NCBI GenBank assembly: GCA_031308135.1 | Contig: JAHLJT010008756.1 | Coordinates: forward strand, 63,473,588 to 63,537,587 | Source of the DNA: Acheta domesticus | Taxonomy: Eukaryota; Arthropoda; Insecta; Orthoptera; Gryllidae | DNA length: 64,000 nt | Reading direction: 5' to 3' | In this document: positions 34,111 to 46,110 of the stretch, piece by piece | Position numbering within the stretch: position 1 is the first letter of the stretch | Layout of the letters: every line of letters begins with the position of its first letter | The notes under the pieces: model-generated | Databases searched by the model: none | Seen by the model: the letters and a program-made list of their open reading frames with translations, nothing else | What the model was told of the DNA's origin: nothing | Position numbers and translations under genes: made by a program

Positions 34111-34631
34111 AGAGATTTCGCAGCCTGACACAGCTTTCGATGCTTGTAGTTATAGCGTAATGGGATAGTTCTTAATAGTGTGAGAGGCAAAAGGTTTTGT
34201 TTTGCGAGTAGAAAAATTTATAACATGACGCCGATAGGCCGAGACGACAAATCCAATGAGGAAAATAAAATTATCTTTACCACGTGTGTGATAAACACAT
34301 TTTTTAGACAGCCTTATTCACATTAATTTTAATTCAAGTATACAAATAAAACAATTAATGATATCAATGAATGAATGATAATTTTACATTAAGGTCAGTA
34401 GTCTTTTTCACAATATTTTATGTCCATACCTTCATTTTTAAACAGTCATTTTTATTCAAAAATGTTCAAAATAAATGTATTAAAATATTTACGTCACATT
34501 CAATTTCATAGAGCTTTTTAAGTAAATGTGATGTATATATTTTAATTGATTTATTTTAAATGTGATGTGAACGTTTTAAAATAAAAGTGACTGTTGAAAA
34601 CTGAAGGTATTGACATTAAGTGTTGTGAAAA

Positions 34632-34673
<42 letters not shown>
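34632..34673 (+). repeat. (AAT)n microsatellite
   Basis: Uninterrupted ATA/AAT repeats of about 13 units; the minus-strand leucine run reflects them. Confidence 0.95.
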
Positions 34674-34675
<2 letters not shown>

Positions 34676-35251
34676 GACAAAAATATACAAAATAACAAAT
34701 AGGCCAGTAGTAGTTGGTGCGCTGAGACGAAAGTCTTGTTTTCTTTCTGGTTTTATCTGAAAATTTCAGCATTGTCTCACTATCAGCTCTAGTGCTAAGA
34801 ATTGAACTTTCAGCATTACACGTCCTTTTACTACTGGCTGTTTAAAAAATATTATTTTTTTGTCTCACAGAACAAATTAATCAAATTTACACAAAATATA
34901 AAGTTAATCCATGATCGTTCAAAGAATAATTCGAGAAGCGTAAGTAGTCCTTGAATGCATTAAGTTCGTTAGGCGGTCACCAACTAAGTTATTTGCTGAT
35001 TAATCTGAAGCGTCCGTGCAGAGCATACGAGTGCCTCTTTCTTACTCGGTGACTCTTTCGCCATGGAGCTCGATTTGTGTGGACGTTGTGTACAGTCAGT
35101 GACCCTACGCGAAACTTCATTCAAATGACTGACCCACAACTCTGAAAGAGTCATAATCATTTTCTTGTGGGCGTTGAGGTCAAGGATGTAACCTCACAAG
35201 GTTGTGAACAAAAGTACTGAAAATGTTCAATCTCATTAACGACGATTTGAT
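34674..35251. other. AT-rich DNA left of the LTR, nothing recognised
   Basis: No repeat shared with the DNA beyond the right LTR, which matters for the structure of 35256-41007 (see findings). Confidence 0.4.
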
Positions 35252-35255
35252 ATAA

Positions 35256-37307
35256 TGTAATAGTTTAGCCATCTATTACAAATGAAATAGGTAGATAACA
35301 TGAAGTGACCATTGGTTTATGAACCGGGTATAGAACTTTATGTAGAAACTTCCAGAGCGGAATATAGAAAAACAAGTGAAGGTGATCTAAGAGAAAACGA
35401 GTATTTCAGGCGAGCATGTGAACGCCGTGGTTAATTAATGGTTGCATGTTACTAGTCAACGCACAAAATTATAAGGAACACAATAAAGTTTGTTTCAGCT
35501 AAATCGGGTCACAGAAACGCATAATATCGCGAGTTTTGTGATCATGACATTGATTTTAACATGTTACAGAACTAAAACAACAATGGTCGTGACGTCCCTT
35601 CAGAAAAGTTTGGATATATTAATAAATTAAACGAAAACTAGTGTGTCTACCGAGATTTGGCATATACCAAAGTATTCCGTGGAATACGGGCCAAATTATA
35701 AACGTGGTGACACAATTTTAGGACGCCGAACATTAATAGATAAACATTATGTTACATGAGTTAATTGAGAAATAAACGAGCGATGTTTGTAGGCATGAGA
35801 CGCACGAAAAAGCATTCTTTTAACAAAATGAAGCGAGAAAAGTGATGTCTAAGAAGTGGAATGGATACGAAATTTTAATTGGGAATTTTACAGTATAATA
35901 AGACAATCCAGGAAGTGTTAGAAATTAATAATAAACTATTTTTATAAGTTATAAAGCAGAAGACAGTAGAGGCGCTATTGTTTTGTTCGGAAAAAAGCTA
36001 TAAATGCTTTAGGACAACAATGGGAGAGGGACGAGGGAATAGCTTGGTAGCGAGAGGCAGAATCCGCGTCGCTTGTTGCAAGAATAATTTTAAAAAATTT
36101 GGATTTGTAATTTTTGATGAAGTGTTCTCTTCTGGACTCGTACTAGTGAACTATTATAAACTGTGAGAGGAGTGAATAACTTCGTGGCGAGTTGTACTCC
36201 GCGTCACTCGTGATATTATTTTAACACGCGAACTTATAAAATTTCGAGGTGGTGTTGCTCCTTCGGACTTGTATTCGCAAGGTGGCGGAACTGTATGCCG
36301 TGTGATGTGAACTATTTTAGTGGTAATATATAAAGCTATGCCACGCGCGATCCTAATTTTGAGTTTTGTGAATTTTGAAAGTTTTTCCACTAATGTTTGG
36401 AACTGGTGTTACTTCGACCATTGAAAAATCGAAGCGGGTGTCGCCGAACGAGGTGTGCCGAGGTGCAGCAGACTCGAGCGCGTCTTTGCATATCGTCGCC
36501 GTGGTCAGTGCCAATTTGGGGGGCACTGGTAATTCGGCGCTAGCAGGCAGCAGTGGAGCAGAGTTCTTACGCATGACGGCGTGAGATCGTGTGTGTGTGG
36601 ACCTGGTCGCCGCTTGGTTAACAACACAAGGGAAGTGGAATATTTTTTTTTGTTTTGCAACACTCCAGTGAAGTCAATGACTTTGATTTCTTTGCTCTTG
36701 GGAAGAATAAATGGTTTACAAAGCCAAAACTGGAAACATTTTGGGGGGATTGCAATGTAATGGGTGTGGCCACAGTATTGAGCTCATTATTTCGTAATAA
36801 CATTTGGGTATAATATGTTTATTGATTTTTGTGATTTTTATGATATCGTGTTTTGTTGATGTTGTGTGGTATTGATTCTTTTATGAGGGTATTAATGTTT
36901 CTGTTGGTTAAAAGAAAATAAACAAACGAGATTTTGAGTTCTCGTTTTGATGTTACGTAACCGGTGTTTTTATCACATAGCTAGCTGATCCTGGTCCCTG
37001 CATTGGCGTGGCGCTTGTGTTCTGTAGAGAACAAATCACGGCCCGCCCTGATAAATTTATGTAAACAGGAAAACTCCGGATAGTAAAAAGGGGGGGCACA
37101 GTGGTGTGCATTGAAGATATTACAGGTGATCAGCAAGGAAGTTTTTCGTGATCAACAATAGGAGTTGAGAGGGGAGATTTTCATTACATTAGTGCCCAGT
37201 TCGTAGGGCGTTTTAGTAAATAGGAAAGGGGGTTTTTTCGTTGCATTGGCGCCTGTTTAGTGGGCGTGATCGATATCAGTACAAGTGAGAGGGGTTTTTT
37301 CGTTACA
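35256..37307 (-). mobile_element. Solo LTR, 2052 bp, minus strand, ATAA target duplication
   Basis: On the minus strand it begins TGTAACGAAAAAACCCCTC and ends GGCTAAACTATTACA, the 5'-TG...CA-3' ends of an LTR. It is flanked by ATAA at 35252-35255 and 37308-37311, a 4-bp target duplication as made by many Ty3/Gypsy integrases. It is the inverse of 38794-41007 but shorter by about 162 bp, having one instead of two internal 165-bp units. Short frames inside (up to 78 codons) are not genes. No gag-pol lies beside it. Confidence 0.8.
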
Positions 37308-37620
37308 ATAAACTATTGTGGTTACGTGGATTATGAGTTTAATTAGAGTGGGCTTTTTTTATCAGGGTATTACTTTTATTTTTGTAACGTTATTAACTGA
37401 GACGCTTCTACAATGGCCAATGGTAAAACAAGTGATCTCAAATGTGATAAAAACCCAACCGGAAACATGGTGTTTCGCTTATTCAAACAATGAAACTCAA
37501 CTAGAAAATTTCATGATTCATTATTTCATTTATTGGTCCACAAAATTCGCATATTCCTGTACTGTAATTGTGTGAACACTATTTGGCCATGGAAGAACAA
37601 AAGAGCTTTTAAATTGGAGT
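37308..37620. other. AT-rich spacer DNA
   Basis: Sequence between the LTR and the interspersed repeat; an 85-codon plus-strand frame at 37318-37575 has no recognisable similarity. Confidence 0.35.
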
Positions 37621-37624
37621 GGAT

Positions 37625-38793
37625 GCTTTTTACTTTCCCGTATACGTACGTATACACGGAGTGATATACGTAGTATAGGGAAAGTTATGAAATGCTGCGC
37701 GGAAAAATGGCCAATTTTCGGCGGAAAAAAATTAATTGCCGGGCCGTGAAAACGAATAAGTGGATAAAATCAGTTGCTAAATTAAGAGAAAAAAAATCCC
37801 CTAACACGTGGTGTAGCCAGAAACCCTGTTTTCTAGGCCCTTGATACCGAAAACTCAATTGAAAGGAAAACGTCCGTCTGTCCGTCCGTCCGTCCGTCCG
37901 TCCGTCCGTCCGTCCGTCCGTCCGTCCGTCCGTCCGTCCGTCCGTCCGTCTGTGAACACTGCTAGCGCCTAAACCATACGTACGAATTTCTTCCAAAATG
38001 GATTTTCCCGGTCGATCTGCTTTTAGTCAAAGCTTTGAGATTTTGAAAAAGATTCTTCAAAATTTGGTGGTACTTTATATGAAGCCCCCCGGGGATTTTC
38101 AACATTTTCTCAAAAACGGTTCCAAATTTTTTCTTTAAATTTCTTGTATGAATAGAGGAAAATACACTTTTTAACATGGCATAGGTCCGATTTTCACGTA
38201 CAGCTCTGAATTTTCGAAAATTGTGAAAGTTTGACTTTTTTTCGGCGTCTTTCCCCAACTACAAAATTGAAGATAGAGATTTTTTCTTCAAATAAAATTT
38301 GTTCTGCATATTAAGTTCTTTAATAAAGGTCAGGTAAATGTTTTTCAAAATTTTGGTAGTTTTCGTGCTATATTCCGTGCAATATGTGCAATTTAAAAAA
38401 TTACAAAAACAAAATTGTCTCAAAAACGGCTCCAAATTATTTCTTTAAACTTTTGGTAGGGATAGTGGTAAATGTACTCTATCAATGACATAAAAGCCAT
38501 TTTGGTCTATCGGTTGTTTTTTTCAAAAATTACAAAAATGTAAATTTTTTTACTTGTCTCTCACGTCGTTAATATTTACATTGTCTGCAATTTTTTCACA
38601 TTATTATATTTACGAGTATATATGCTTTAAATAATGTCAAGTAAAGTTTCTCGAAAACACTACCGTTTTGTGTGAAAAGTTGCTCAAATTTCGGCACTTT
38701 CAGAAATGCTCAAACGCCATTTTCTCGTATAAGGCTGCAATTTTTTTCTTGAAACATTTTGTAACGGATAGTGCTAATTCCACTCTTTAGTAT
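37625..38793 (+). repeat. Interspersed repeat R300, first part (interrupted by an LTR)
   Basis: The repeat begins near a hairpin (37629-37687, arms ACTTTCCCGTATAC and matching GTATAGGGAAAGT) and includes a (GTCC)n microsatellite. It then shows a diverged internal period of about 300 bp: TCTCAAAAACGG at about 38108 and 38419, and a variant CTCAAACGCCATTTTCTC at 38709. It continues at 41008-41325 after the inserted LTR. No coding potential. Its class is unknown. Confidence 0.65.
37871..37951 (+). repeat. (GTCC)n microsatellite
   Basis: About 20 GTCC units with two GTCT variants. The antisense frame gives an RTDG repeat, which is not a protein. It is part of the R300 repeat. Confidence 0.95.
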
Positions 38794-41007
38794 TGTAACG
38801 AAAAACCCCTCTAACTGCTACTGATATCGATCACGCCCACGAAATGGGCGCCAATGCAACGAAAACCCCCCCTTTCCTATTTACTAAAACGCCCTACGAA
38901 CTGAGCACTAATGTAATGAAAATCTCCCCTCTCAACTCCTATTATTGATCACGAAAAACTTCCTTGCTGATCACTTGTAATATCTACAATGCACACCACT
39001 GTGCCTCCCCCCTTTACTACCCGGAGTTTTCCTGTTTACTTAAATTTATCAGGGCGGGCCGTGATTTGTTCTCTACAGAACACAAGCGCCACGCCAATGC
39101 AGGGACCAGGATCAGCTAGCTATGTGATAAAAACACCGATTACGTAACATCAAAACGAGAACTCAAAATCTCGTTTGTTTATTTTCTTTTTAACCAACAG
39201 AAACATTAATACCCTCATAAAAGAATCAATACCACACAACATCAACAAAACACGACGTCATAAAAATCACAAAAATCAATAAACATATTATACCCAAACG
39301 TTATTACGAAATAATGAGCTCAATACTGTGGCCACACCCATTACATTGCAATCCCCCCAAAATGTTTACAGTTTTGGTCTTGCAAATCATTTATTATTCC
39401 CAAGAGCAAAGAAATCAAAGTCATTGACTTCACTGGAGTGTTGCAAAACAAAAAAATATTCCACTTCCCTTTCGTTGTTGACGTAGCAGCGACCGGGTCC
39501 ACACACAGGATCTCACGCCGTCATGCGTAAGAACTCCGCTCCCTTGCTGCCTGCTAGCGCCGAATTACCAGTGCCCCCCAAATTGGCACTGACCACGGCG
39601 ACGATATGCAAAGACGCGCTCGAGTCTGCTGCACCTCGGCACACCTCGTTCGGACGACACCCGCTTCGATTTTTCAATGGTCGAAGTAACACCGGTTCCA
39701 AACTATTAGTAGAAAAACTTTCAAAATTCACAAAACTCAAAATTATGATCGCGCGTGGCATAGCTTTATATATTACTACTAAAATAGTTCACATCACACG
39801 GCATACAGTTCCGCCAGCTTGCGAATACAAGTCCGAAGGAGCAACACCTTCTCGAAATTTTATAAGTTCGCGTATTAAAATACTATCACGAGTGACGCGG
39901 AGGTACAACTCGCCACTAAGTTATTCACTCCTCTCACAGTTTATAATAGTTCACTAGTACGAGTCCAGAAGAGAACACTTCATCAAAAAATTACAAATCC
40001 AAATTTTAAAATTATTCTTGCAAAAAGCGACGCGGATTCTGCCTCTCGCTACCAAGCTATTCACCCGTCTCACCCCCATTGTTGTCCTAAAGCGTTTATA
40101 GTTTTTTTTTCGAACAAAACAATAGCGCCTCTACTGTCTTCTGCTTTATAACTTATAAAATAGTTTATTATTAATTTCTAACACTTCCTGGATTGTCTTA
40201 TTATATTGTAAAATTCCCAATTAAAAATTCGTATCCATTCCACTTCTTAGACATCACTTTTCTCGCTTCACTTTTGTTAAAAGAATGCTTTTTCGTGCGT
40301 CTCATGCCTACAAACATCGCTCGTTTATTTCTCAATTAACTAATGTAACATAATGTTTACCTATTAATGTTCGGCGTCCTAAAATTGTGTCACCACGTTT
40401 ATAATTTGGCCCGTATTCCACGGAATACTTTGGTATATGCCAAATCTCGGTAGACACACTAGTTTTCGTTTAATTTATTAATATATCCAAACTTTTCTGA
40501 AGTGACGTTCACGACCATTGTTGTTTTTGTTCTTTAACATGTTAAGATCAATATCGGAATCACAAAACTCGCGATATTATGCGTTTCTGTGACTCGATTT
40601 AGCTGAAACAAACTTTATTGTGTTCCTTATAATTTTGCGCGTTGACTAGTAACACGCAACCATTCATTCACCACGGCGTTCACATGCTCGCCTGAAAACA
40701 TATTAAAAGTCAATATCGTGGTCACAAAACTCGCGATATTAGGCGTTTCTGTGATCCGATTTAGTTGAAACAAACTTTATTCTGTTCCTTATAATTTCGC
40801 GTGTTGATTGGTAACGCGCAACTATTAATTCCCCACTGCGTTCACATGTTCGTCCGAAATACTCGTTTTCGCTTAGATCACCTTCACTTTTTTTTCTATA
40901 TTCCGCTCTGGAAGTTTCTACATAAAGTTCTATACCCGGTTCATAAACCAATGGCCACTTCATGTTATTTACCTATTTCATTTGTAATAGATGGCTAAAC
41001 TATTACA
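38794..41007 (+). mobile_element. Solo LTR, 2214 bp, plus strand, GTAT target duplication
   Basis: It begins TGTAACGAAAAACCCCTC and ends GGCTAAACTATTACA. GTAT flanks it at 38790-38793 and 41008-41011. It lies inside the R300 repeat, whose sequence resumes directly after the LTR. Two tandem units of about 165 bp, each with AAACTCGCGATATTA, lie at about 40538-40703 and 40704-40867. A 144-codon frame (39523-39957) has no recognisable motif. It is more similar to the partial LTR at 1-1251 than to the neighbour at 35256. Ty3/Gypsy origin is inferred only from ends and duplication size. Confidence 0.8.
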
Positions 41008-41325
41008 GTATAGCGTAAAGTTTATTTTGAGTTATTTATTTGTTTTTTCAAAAATTACATAATTGTAATTTTTTTGAAAGATCTCTCACATCTTTAATAT
41101 GCACATTACCAGCAATTTGTGAAGATTATTATATTTGTGAGTGTAAGTGCTTCAAATAACTTCAAATAAAGATTTTTGAAAACAAAAATTTTCTGTGAAA
41201 ATGAGCTTCAAATTTCGCATTTTTAGTAGTGCTACAACGCCATTTTCTCTTAAACGGCACATAATTTTTAAAAGAAAATTGCCATTTACGGCTAGGTTTT
41301 TGTGTTCTTTAATATTGTAAAATTA
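41008..41325 (+). repeat. Interspersed repeat R300, second part
   Basis: TTTTTTCAAAAATTACATAA, CTCTCACATCTTTAATATGC and ACGCCATTTTCTCTTAAACGG here repeat 38520-38790 in the same order. If the LTR is removed, the spacing between successive CGCCATTTTCTC words (38716 and 41237) is about 300 bp, the same period as upstream. It is one interrupted copy. Confidence 0.7.
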
Positions 41326-41839
41326 ATATATCCTTTCTACCAATAGGAAACCGAAAAATTAAGAAAATGACAAAAAAAATGTACTTTTGAAGATGATAGA
41401 TGGTAGGTGGCAAGAAAGAGTTTGTGGCTATTCCGAATAGCTAGCGAAGACCCAAGGAAATAGAAAACTAATACGGGAAAGTCTGTGCCATTTTGTAGCA
41501 CCACTAGTTGTAATTAAATGTAATGAATTCCAGAGAAACCCAACGCTGAGAGGCATCGGGGGAAGAAGAAGAATTCGAGAGAATTCAAGATACATCTCGT
41601 CGAAATGCCAAACAATGTTCGATTGTGTGGCTATTTAAGGAAAATAACTTAACATTCGACTTATTATGAATGGGTACGTTATATACTTCAGAAGATATGA
41701 AGAAAGTCAGAAACAAGGCATAAAGTAATAATTTTTGTAGTTCACCCAAATACTATGAAAATCACTTGGATAATTTAGTGATAAAAACTTGGATTAGAAG
41801 TGTTTCATGAGTGGGGAACAGTAAATAGAGGAAGGTAAA

Positions 41840-42140
41840 CATTACATTCATGTATTTAGTGGACTAAGTTACGAAATTAGAGCAAAGAGAGGAGTTTCCA
41901 TAGCAGAATCAAAAATAAAAATAGTAGCCATGCGTTATTGAAAATATTTTAACCCGGGTTTTTAAAATAAAAAGGAATAAAGATGTTTTTGTAGATTTTA
42001 ACACACCAAATGGCGATGCTTCTGAAATGGAGAAGACCGGATGTTTTAATCAATTGATGAGAGTCTTGGATGGTATTGCTAAATGTAAATATATATTTTT
42101 ACTTAGGAATTTTAATGGTAGAGTAGGAAGGCAAGTTTAA
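41840..42140 (+). pseudogene. LINE endonuclease fragment
   Basis: Two plus-strand stretches are legible. The first is IHVFSGLSYEIRAKRGVSIA (about 41846-41905). The second runs 41985-42140, has TPNGDASEMEKTGCFNQL and ends KYIFLLRNFNGRVGRQV before a stop. The second matches the apurinic-endonuclease-like domain of non-LTR elements around the D-F-N-G-R core, with the usual catalytic Asp replaced by R-N in LLRNFN. Stops and frameshifts lie between them, so it is dead. Confidence 0.75.
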
Positions 42141-42705
42141 AGTGCCGTAGATAACGTACTTTGCAAACATAACAAGAAACGCACTGTGAAAAACATCAGA
42201 GTTTAATAGGGGTGCCGTATGCAATTCAGATTTTTATTTGCCGAGGTCAAAATTGCACCTTCCATGTGTGAATAAAAGCCAACAAAAATATCTTTAAGAC
42301 GCATCTTTTAGCATACAAATCCCAAAATATAAGTCTTTTCTCTAATGGATTCATCAATGAATTTCCTATACAAACTGAGACTTAGTGGAAAGATATCAAA
42401 TAATGTTTACACAACAATCCAATGTTTCAACAACGGAATAGTAGGAGCTATAGATGAATTGTTTCTTCTCATTCTTTTTTGTTTAACTATTTTTTGGAAC
42501 TTTTCGAAATGATTTAATTTACTTGATTACGAGGGTTGTAAATTATCTTTTGGATAGCTAGATCTGTTGCTTTTGGGGTTTTGGTACGTTTTTCCTAATG
42601 AAAATATGGCGCCACAGTGGGTATTTTTTAGGGATAAAAAATGATCGGGAAATTCTTGTAATAACATCTTTGATCGTTTTTAATTTTAACTCTTAATGAA
42701 GCTGT
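42141..42705. other. AT-rich DNA between two LINE fragments
   Basis: Nothing recognised; the two neighbouring LINE fragments are on opposite strands, so this is not one element. Confidence 0.35.
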
Positions 42706-42918
42706 TTATTGCTGATATACCATGGGATTTTGGATATTCAGCATAAGTATTTGTTTTGTATTACTTGCAGATTCTTTATATGGTTCACAGCTGCATTGGA
42801 TCATATAGGCAGGGCAAGCGTACGGTAGTGATGGTCTTAAGATTGTCTTGTATAGTAATGTTTCGCATTTTATACTTAAGAAAGATTTTGAACTCAGTAG
42901 GGGATACAGTTTCGACAT
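42706..42918 (-). pseudogene. LINE reverse transcriptase fragment (minus strand)
   Basis: The minus-strand frame includes LLYKTILRPSLPYACPAY, the conserved segment just after the reverse transcriptase domain of jockey-like LINEs (compare ILPTMTYACPIW in the insertion at 28153). Only about 70 codons survive. Confidence 0.7.
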
Positions 42919-43339
42919 TTTAATATGTTTGATCTGTAATTTTTTTATGGTCTTTGCATGTTAAGATAGTATCAAAAGAGATTTCTACATAAAAAATCTA
43001 ACAACAAATAAAAAACAATGTTCAGCCCTACAGCTACAGAAATGGAAATAATATTATCAAGAATTGCTGAAATAAGACCATTCAGTCTTATTTCAAAGTC
43101 ATTGATGAGTGCGATATTAATATGGGAGAGTAAACGATGTGGAAAATATTACAGTATGTAGGATTGAAATAGTCTTTGGAATTTTTGAAAAACGGAAAGT
43201 CTTCTGACTCAGGTGTAGTGCACATAAAGTTGTGAAAAATTACTCCTACTGGACTTCTTGAAATTTTTTGCGAACTATTTAACATGTAGGAAGGGAGAGA
43301 CGTTGACAGAAAACTTTAGAAACCGTTACAACTCTAACA

Positions 43340-43790
43340 ACAGTTACTCGTGGTGCTAAAACAGCACGTACTTTCTCGTCCGTATTGTCACGCAAAATTA
43401 CGCGGAAAGTACTCAAATTTTCGAAAAATTCTTATTCAAAAATTTATCTTTAACTAACAGTGTATCATTATGGGCAAAATTCAATATTTTAGTTGTAGGA
43501 AGACTCCGAAAAAAATGAAGTTTTGCAATGTTCAAAAAATGAGGGTTTTTAACGTACATAAGACCTGTACCATTCTCTTAAACGTCCTTCACACTATCCA
43601 ACAAAAAAAGTAATCAAAAACGAAGGATCCTTTTTTTGCAAAGTTTGAAAATTTCCCATGGGCTTCATGTAAAATACCCACAAAATTAAAATGTCGGTTT
43701 CAAATTCAAGGGGCCGCGACATCAGCCAGATCAGCTGTGAAATATCAATATTGGAGAAAATCGACTGAACGGTTTAGCTGCAATGACAGA
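43340..43790 (-). repeat. Interspersed repeat R300, partial inverted copy
   Basis: It shares the order of words with the reverse complement of 37960-38400 (TACTCAAATTTTCGAAAAA, the GGGCTTCATGTAAAATACCC region, CGGTTTAGCTGC at the end). Divergence is high. The boundaries are approximate. Confidence 0.5.
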
Positions 43791-43879
43791 CTTAAATGGA
43801 AACTGGGATGAGAGGGAATCACAATGATGCAAAAGGACCACCACCGTCACTAACACCACCACCACCATTACCGTTACCA

Positions 43880-44030
43880 ATACTTATATTGGTACGTATA
43901 TTGCTAGTGTCAAAAATCCACTACGGTCAAAAATCCGCTACGAACTCGAACCTAAGTACATCCCAGAGTCACTGCAGAGATAGCGACAATGCTGAGGAAC
44001 ACTCAGCCAGCACCAAAAAATAACAAGTGC
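43880..44030 (-). mobile_element. SINE-A head fragment
   Basis: On the minus strand a TGGCTGAGTG A-box-like word near 44010 is followed by CAGTGACTCTGGGA and a B-box-like GGTTCGAGTTC near 43955, then the TAGCGGATTTTTGACC block. The body is absent. Confidence 0.65.
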
Positions 44031-44079
44031 ACAGCCACAGTGGAAGTAAATACCTCCTCGTGGCCACAGCAAAGGTCTG

Positions 44080-44540
44080 CGTCGCACAACACCACAGGTG
44101 TCCATTTCGCGCCTAGGATTTCCGGTGTCCACGCACGTCGATTATTCCGAGACGAGTGGCCGGGTTGGGTGAGGCGGAGAGTTAAGCGGATCTCTTTCTA
44201 ACCGTCTCTTTCGTCATGCCGCAAAACGTCGCATTGTCTCGAGGCAGCCCTGGATGCGGCGACGCCGTGCACGCGCCCATTGTTTTCTCAAGTAATCGAT
44301 TGTCGCCAGTTTCCCGATTTCCCGTTTCGTCTTACCGTCACGTGTTCTACGTGTACCTCGTTACTTCCCGACCGATTCTTCTGGATCAGGAAGAGAACTC
44401 GACACCTGTGCCTTGTTGTAATTATCGGGAAGTAGACAATGCGGAGGTCAGCTGGAGTAAGGTTTCGGGAGGACTTTTGTACGCTATGTTTTTGTGTTGT
44501 GCATATTTCGATTGTGTTTGTTTCCGATTATTCTGATCGG
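44080..44540 (+). other. CpG-rich stretch with a 106-codon open frame (44216-44536)
   Basis: CpG density is high at 44090-44400, as in an unmethylated promoter region. An ATG at 44216 (context CGTCATGCCG) opens 106 codons ending at 44536. The product has a Ser/Pro-rich start and a Cys/Phe-rich hydrophobic C-terminus (LLYAMFLCCAYFDCVCF), with no domain I recognise. It may be chance. A first exon cannot be excluded. Confidence 0.25.
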
Positions 44541-45698
44541 GTGTGTATTGATTGCGATTAATATGAAGAATATCAACAGTATTTTATTTCCCTTATGTTA
44601 TGAGCTTAACAAGTAAATACTTCGAATCCAATTGATCTTCTACTCAGTGGAAGAGAAACAGTCTTCGTAATATTGTGTTTGTTAACATATTTTAAAAAGT
44701 AGATTGTGCTCAGTTATGACAATAGTTTTTGGTATGATTTTTAAGCTGTGAAGTTTGTGTGCGTCGTAATTTTTCCAAGTACTTGGCCGATAATACTTTT
44801 TAATGCCGTGAATCAATAGGAATGTTTTTGAACAGCCATTTCAAGAACGAGGAAGAGAATTCAACATTTGAGATTTTTTGCAATTAAGAGGAAGTAAACA
44901 ATAGATTTAGGGATTCTACTGGCTGTGTTGTTATTAAACAATAGATTTATAAAGAAAGGAATTTTTGTATAGTATGATTTTCTACGGCTTATGTTTGTTG
45001 GCTTGGCTCGGACCTTGGAATTACAAGTACTCACGACATTTATTTTTATTATACCGTATTGCAATTAAAACAACTTTTTGTGTAAAATAAATGTAGAACA
45101 CAAAAAGAAATCTCGGGGGTACACCACTGATTTACATACTAACTAAAAGAAACTAAAAGTAATACATGCAATATTACAACGAATAGAAATAATACGAAAC
45201 AAGCATCAAGCAAATAAACTGTTGATGTAATAAAAAGTTATATAAAGACACAAATTAAAGAAATTAAAATTACTGTCGATATTAAAGTTACAGAAATTAA
45301 AAATTGGTTTCCATATATCGCACCCGAAGTGTATTATTAACCTTAGTTTTATTTTAAAAATATTTCAAGAAATTGCACGTTCACAAGATTTTGATTGGAA
45401 AAGGATGCATCCCAAATGCATTTCAAATAAAAGGTAGGTAACTGTGTTATTTTTGCATATTGTTAATTCACGTTTTAAGGCTTAGTATGGTGTGATATTC
45501 AGTTGGAGATAACTAGAGAAATAATTATCATGAAAATGTATGTTTTTATTTAAGCATCTTAGAGGTTTCAAATTCTGTAAAGTTACTTTTCATAAAAAAT
45601 TCGTTTAAAAAAAAAACATAAATTTTCGGTGAACTTCTGCATGTTTTGGTAGATTTCTGGAGAAATTCGTGTATTATGCATGTTTGGACAATGTTTCC
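44541..45698. other. AT-rich DNA, no gene seen
   Basis: About 50 bp at 44845-44900 resembles 44385-44440 (GGAAGAGAA...GGAAGTA.ACAA), a diverged local duplication. Otherwise nothing is recognised. Confidence 0.35.
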
Positions 45699-46110
45699 AA
45701 CGAAGTATCTCCCACCATCGGGTCACCGCCCAAACCGGGACAATCTCTAAGCTCCCGACAGGTCTCCCGGCATGCGTGGTGTGGTAGTGCATGTTAGTGT
45801 GTGGGAGGTTAAGGATGAGGTGTTAGGGGTGAGGATAGGGTAAGGAAGAGAAAGTAAAGATCGTGCGCGGTCTGTGGCCCGTTTGTTAGGGTACTGCTCC
45901 GACATTCGCCTGGAATTGATCGGCAAAACCACAGAAAACTACCGATCAGAAGAGCCGGCAGCTAGAATTCTCCTCCAGACAGCGACTGAATTCAACCTAT
46001 CTATGTAGCTAATGCCGACAATCCTGCCACCATCGGGACTCGAACCTAGGACCTCCCGGTCAGAGACACTGCAGTGACATCAATTGATAGCTGTGGGAGC
46101 AGCGGTCGTA
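45699..46110 (-). mobile_element. SINE-A copy, 3'-truncated
   Basis: Minus-strand copy with the head near 46110-46040 (B-box-like GGTTCGAGTCC), the body GTCTGGAGGAGAATTCTAGC and GGGCCACAGACCGCGCACG, and the GGGAGATACTT block at its inner end. The 3' end and tail are absent. Confidence 0.75.

Noticed and set aside
37685..37996. 103-codon minus-strand frame with an RTDG repeat
   Set aside because: It is the translation of a (GTCC)n microsatellite.
35256..41007. One foldback transposon with 2-kb inverted arms and a 1.5-kb spacer
   Set aside because: Each arm has its own different 4-bp target duplication and LTR-type ends, and the flanking repeat continues across the right arm only.
41840..42918. 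One LINE containing both endonuclease and reverse transcriptase pieces
   Set aside because: The endonuclease piece is on the plus strand and the reverse transcriptase piece on the minus strand, so they are different insertions.
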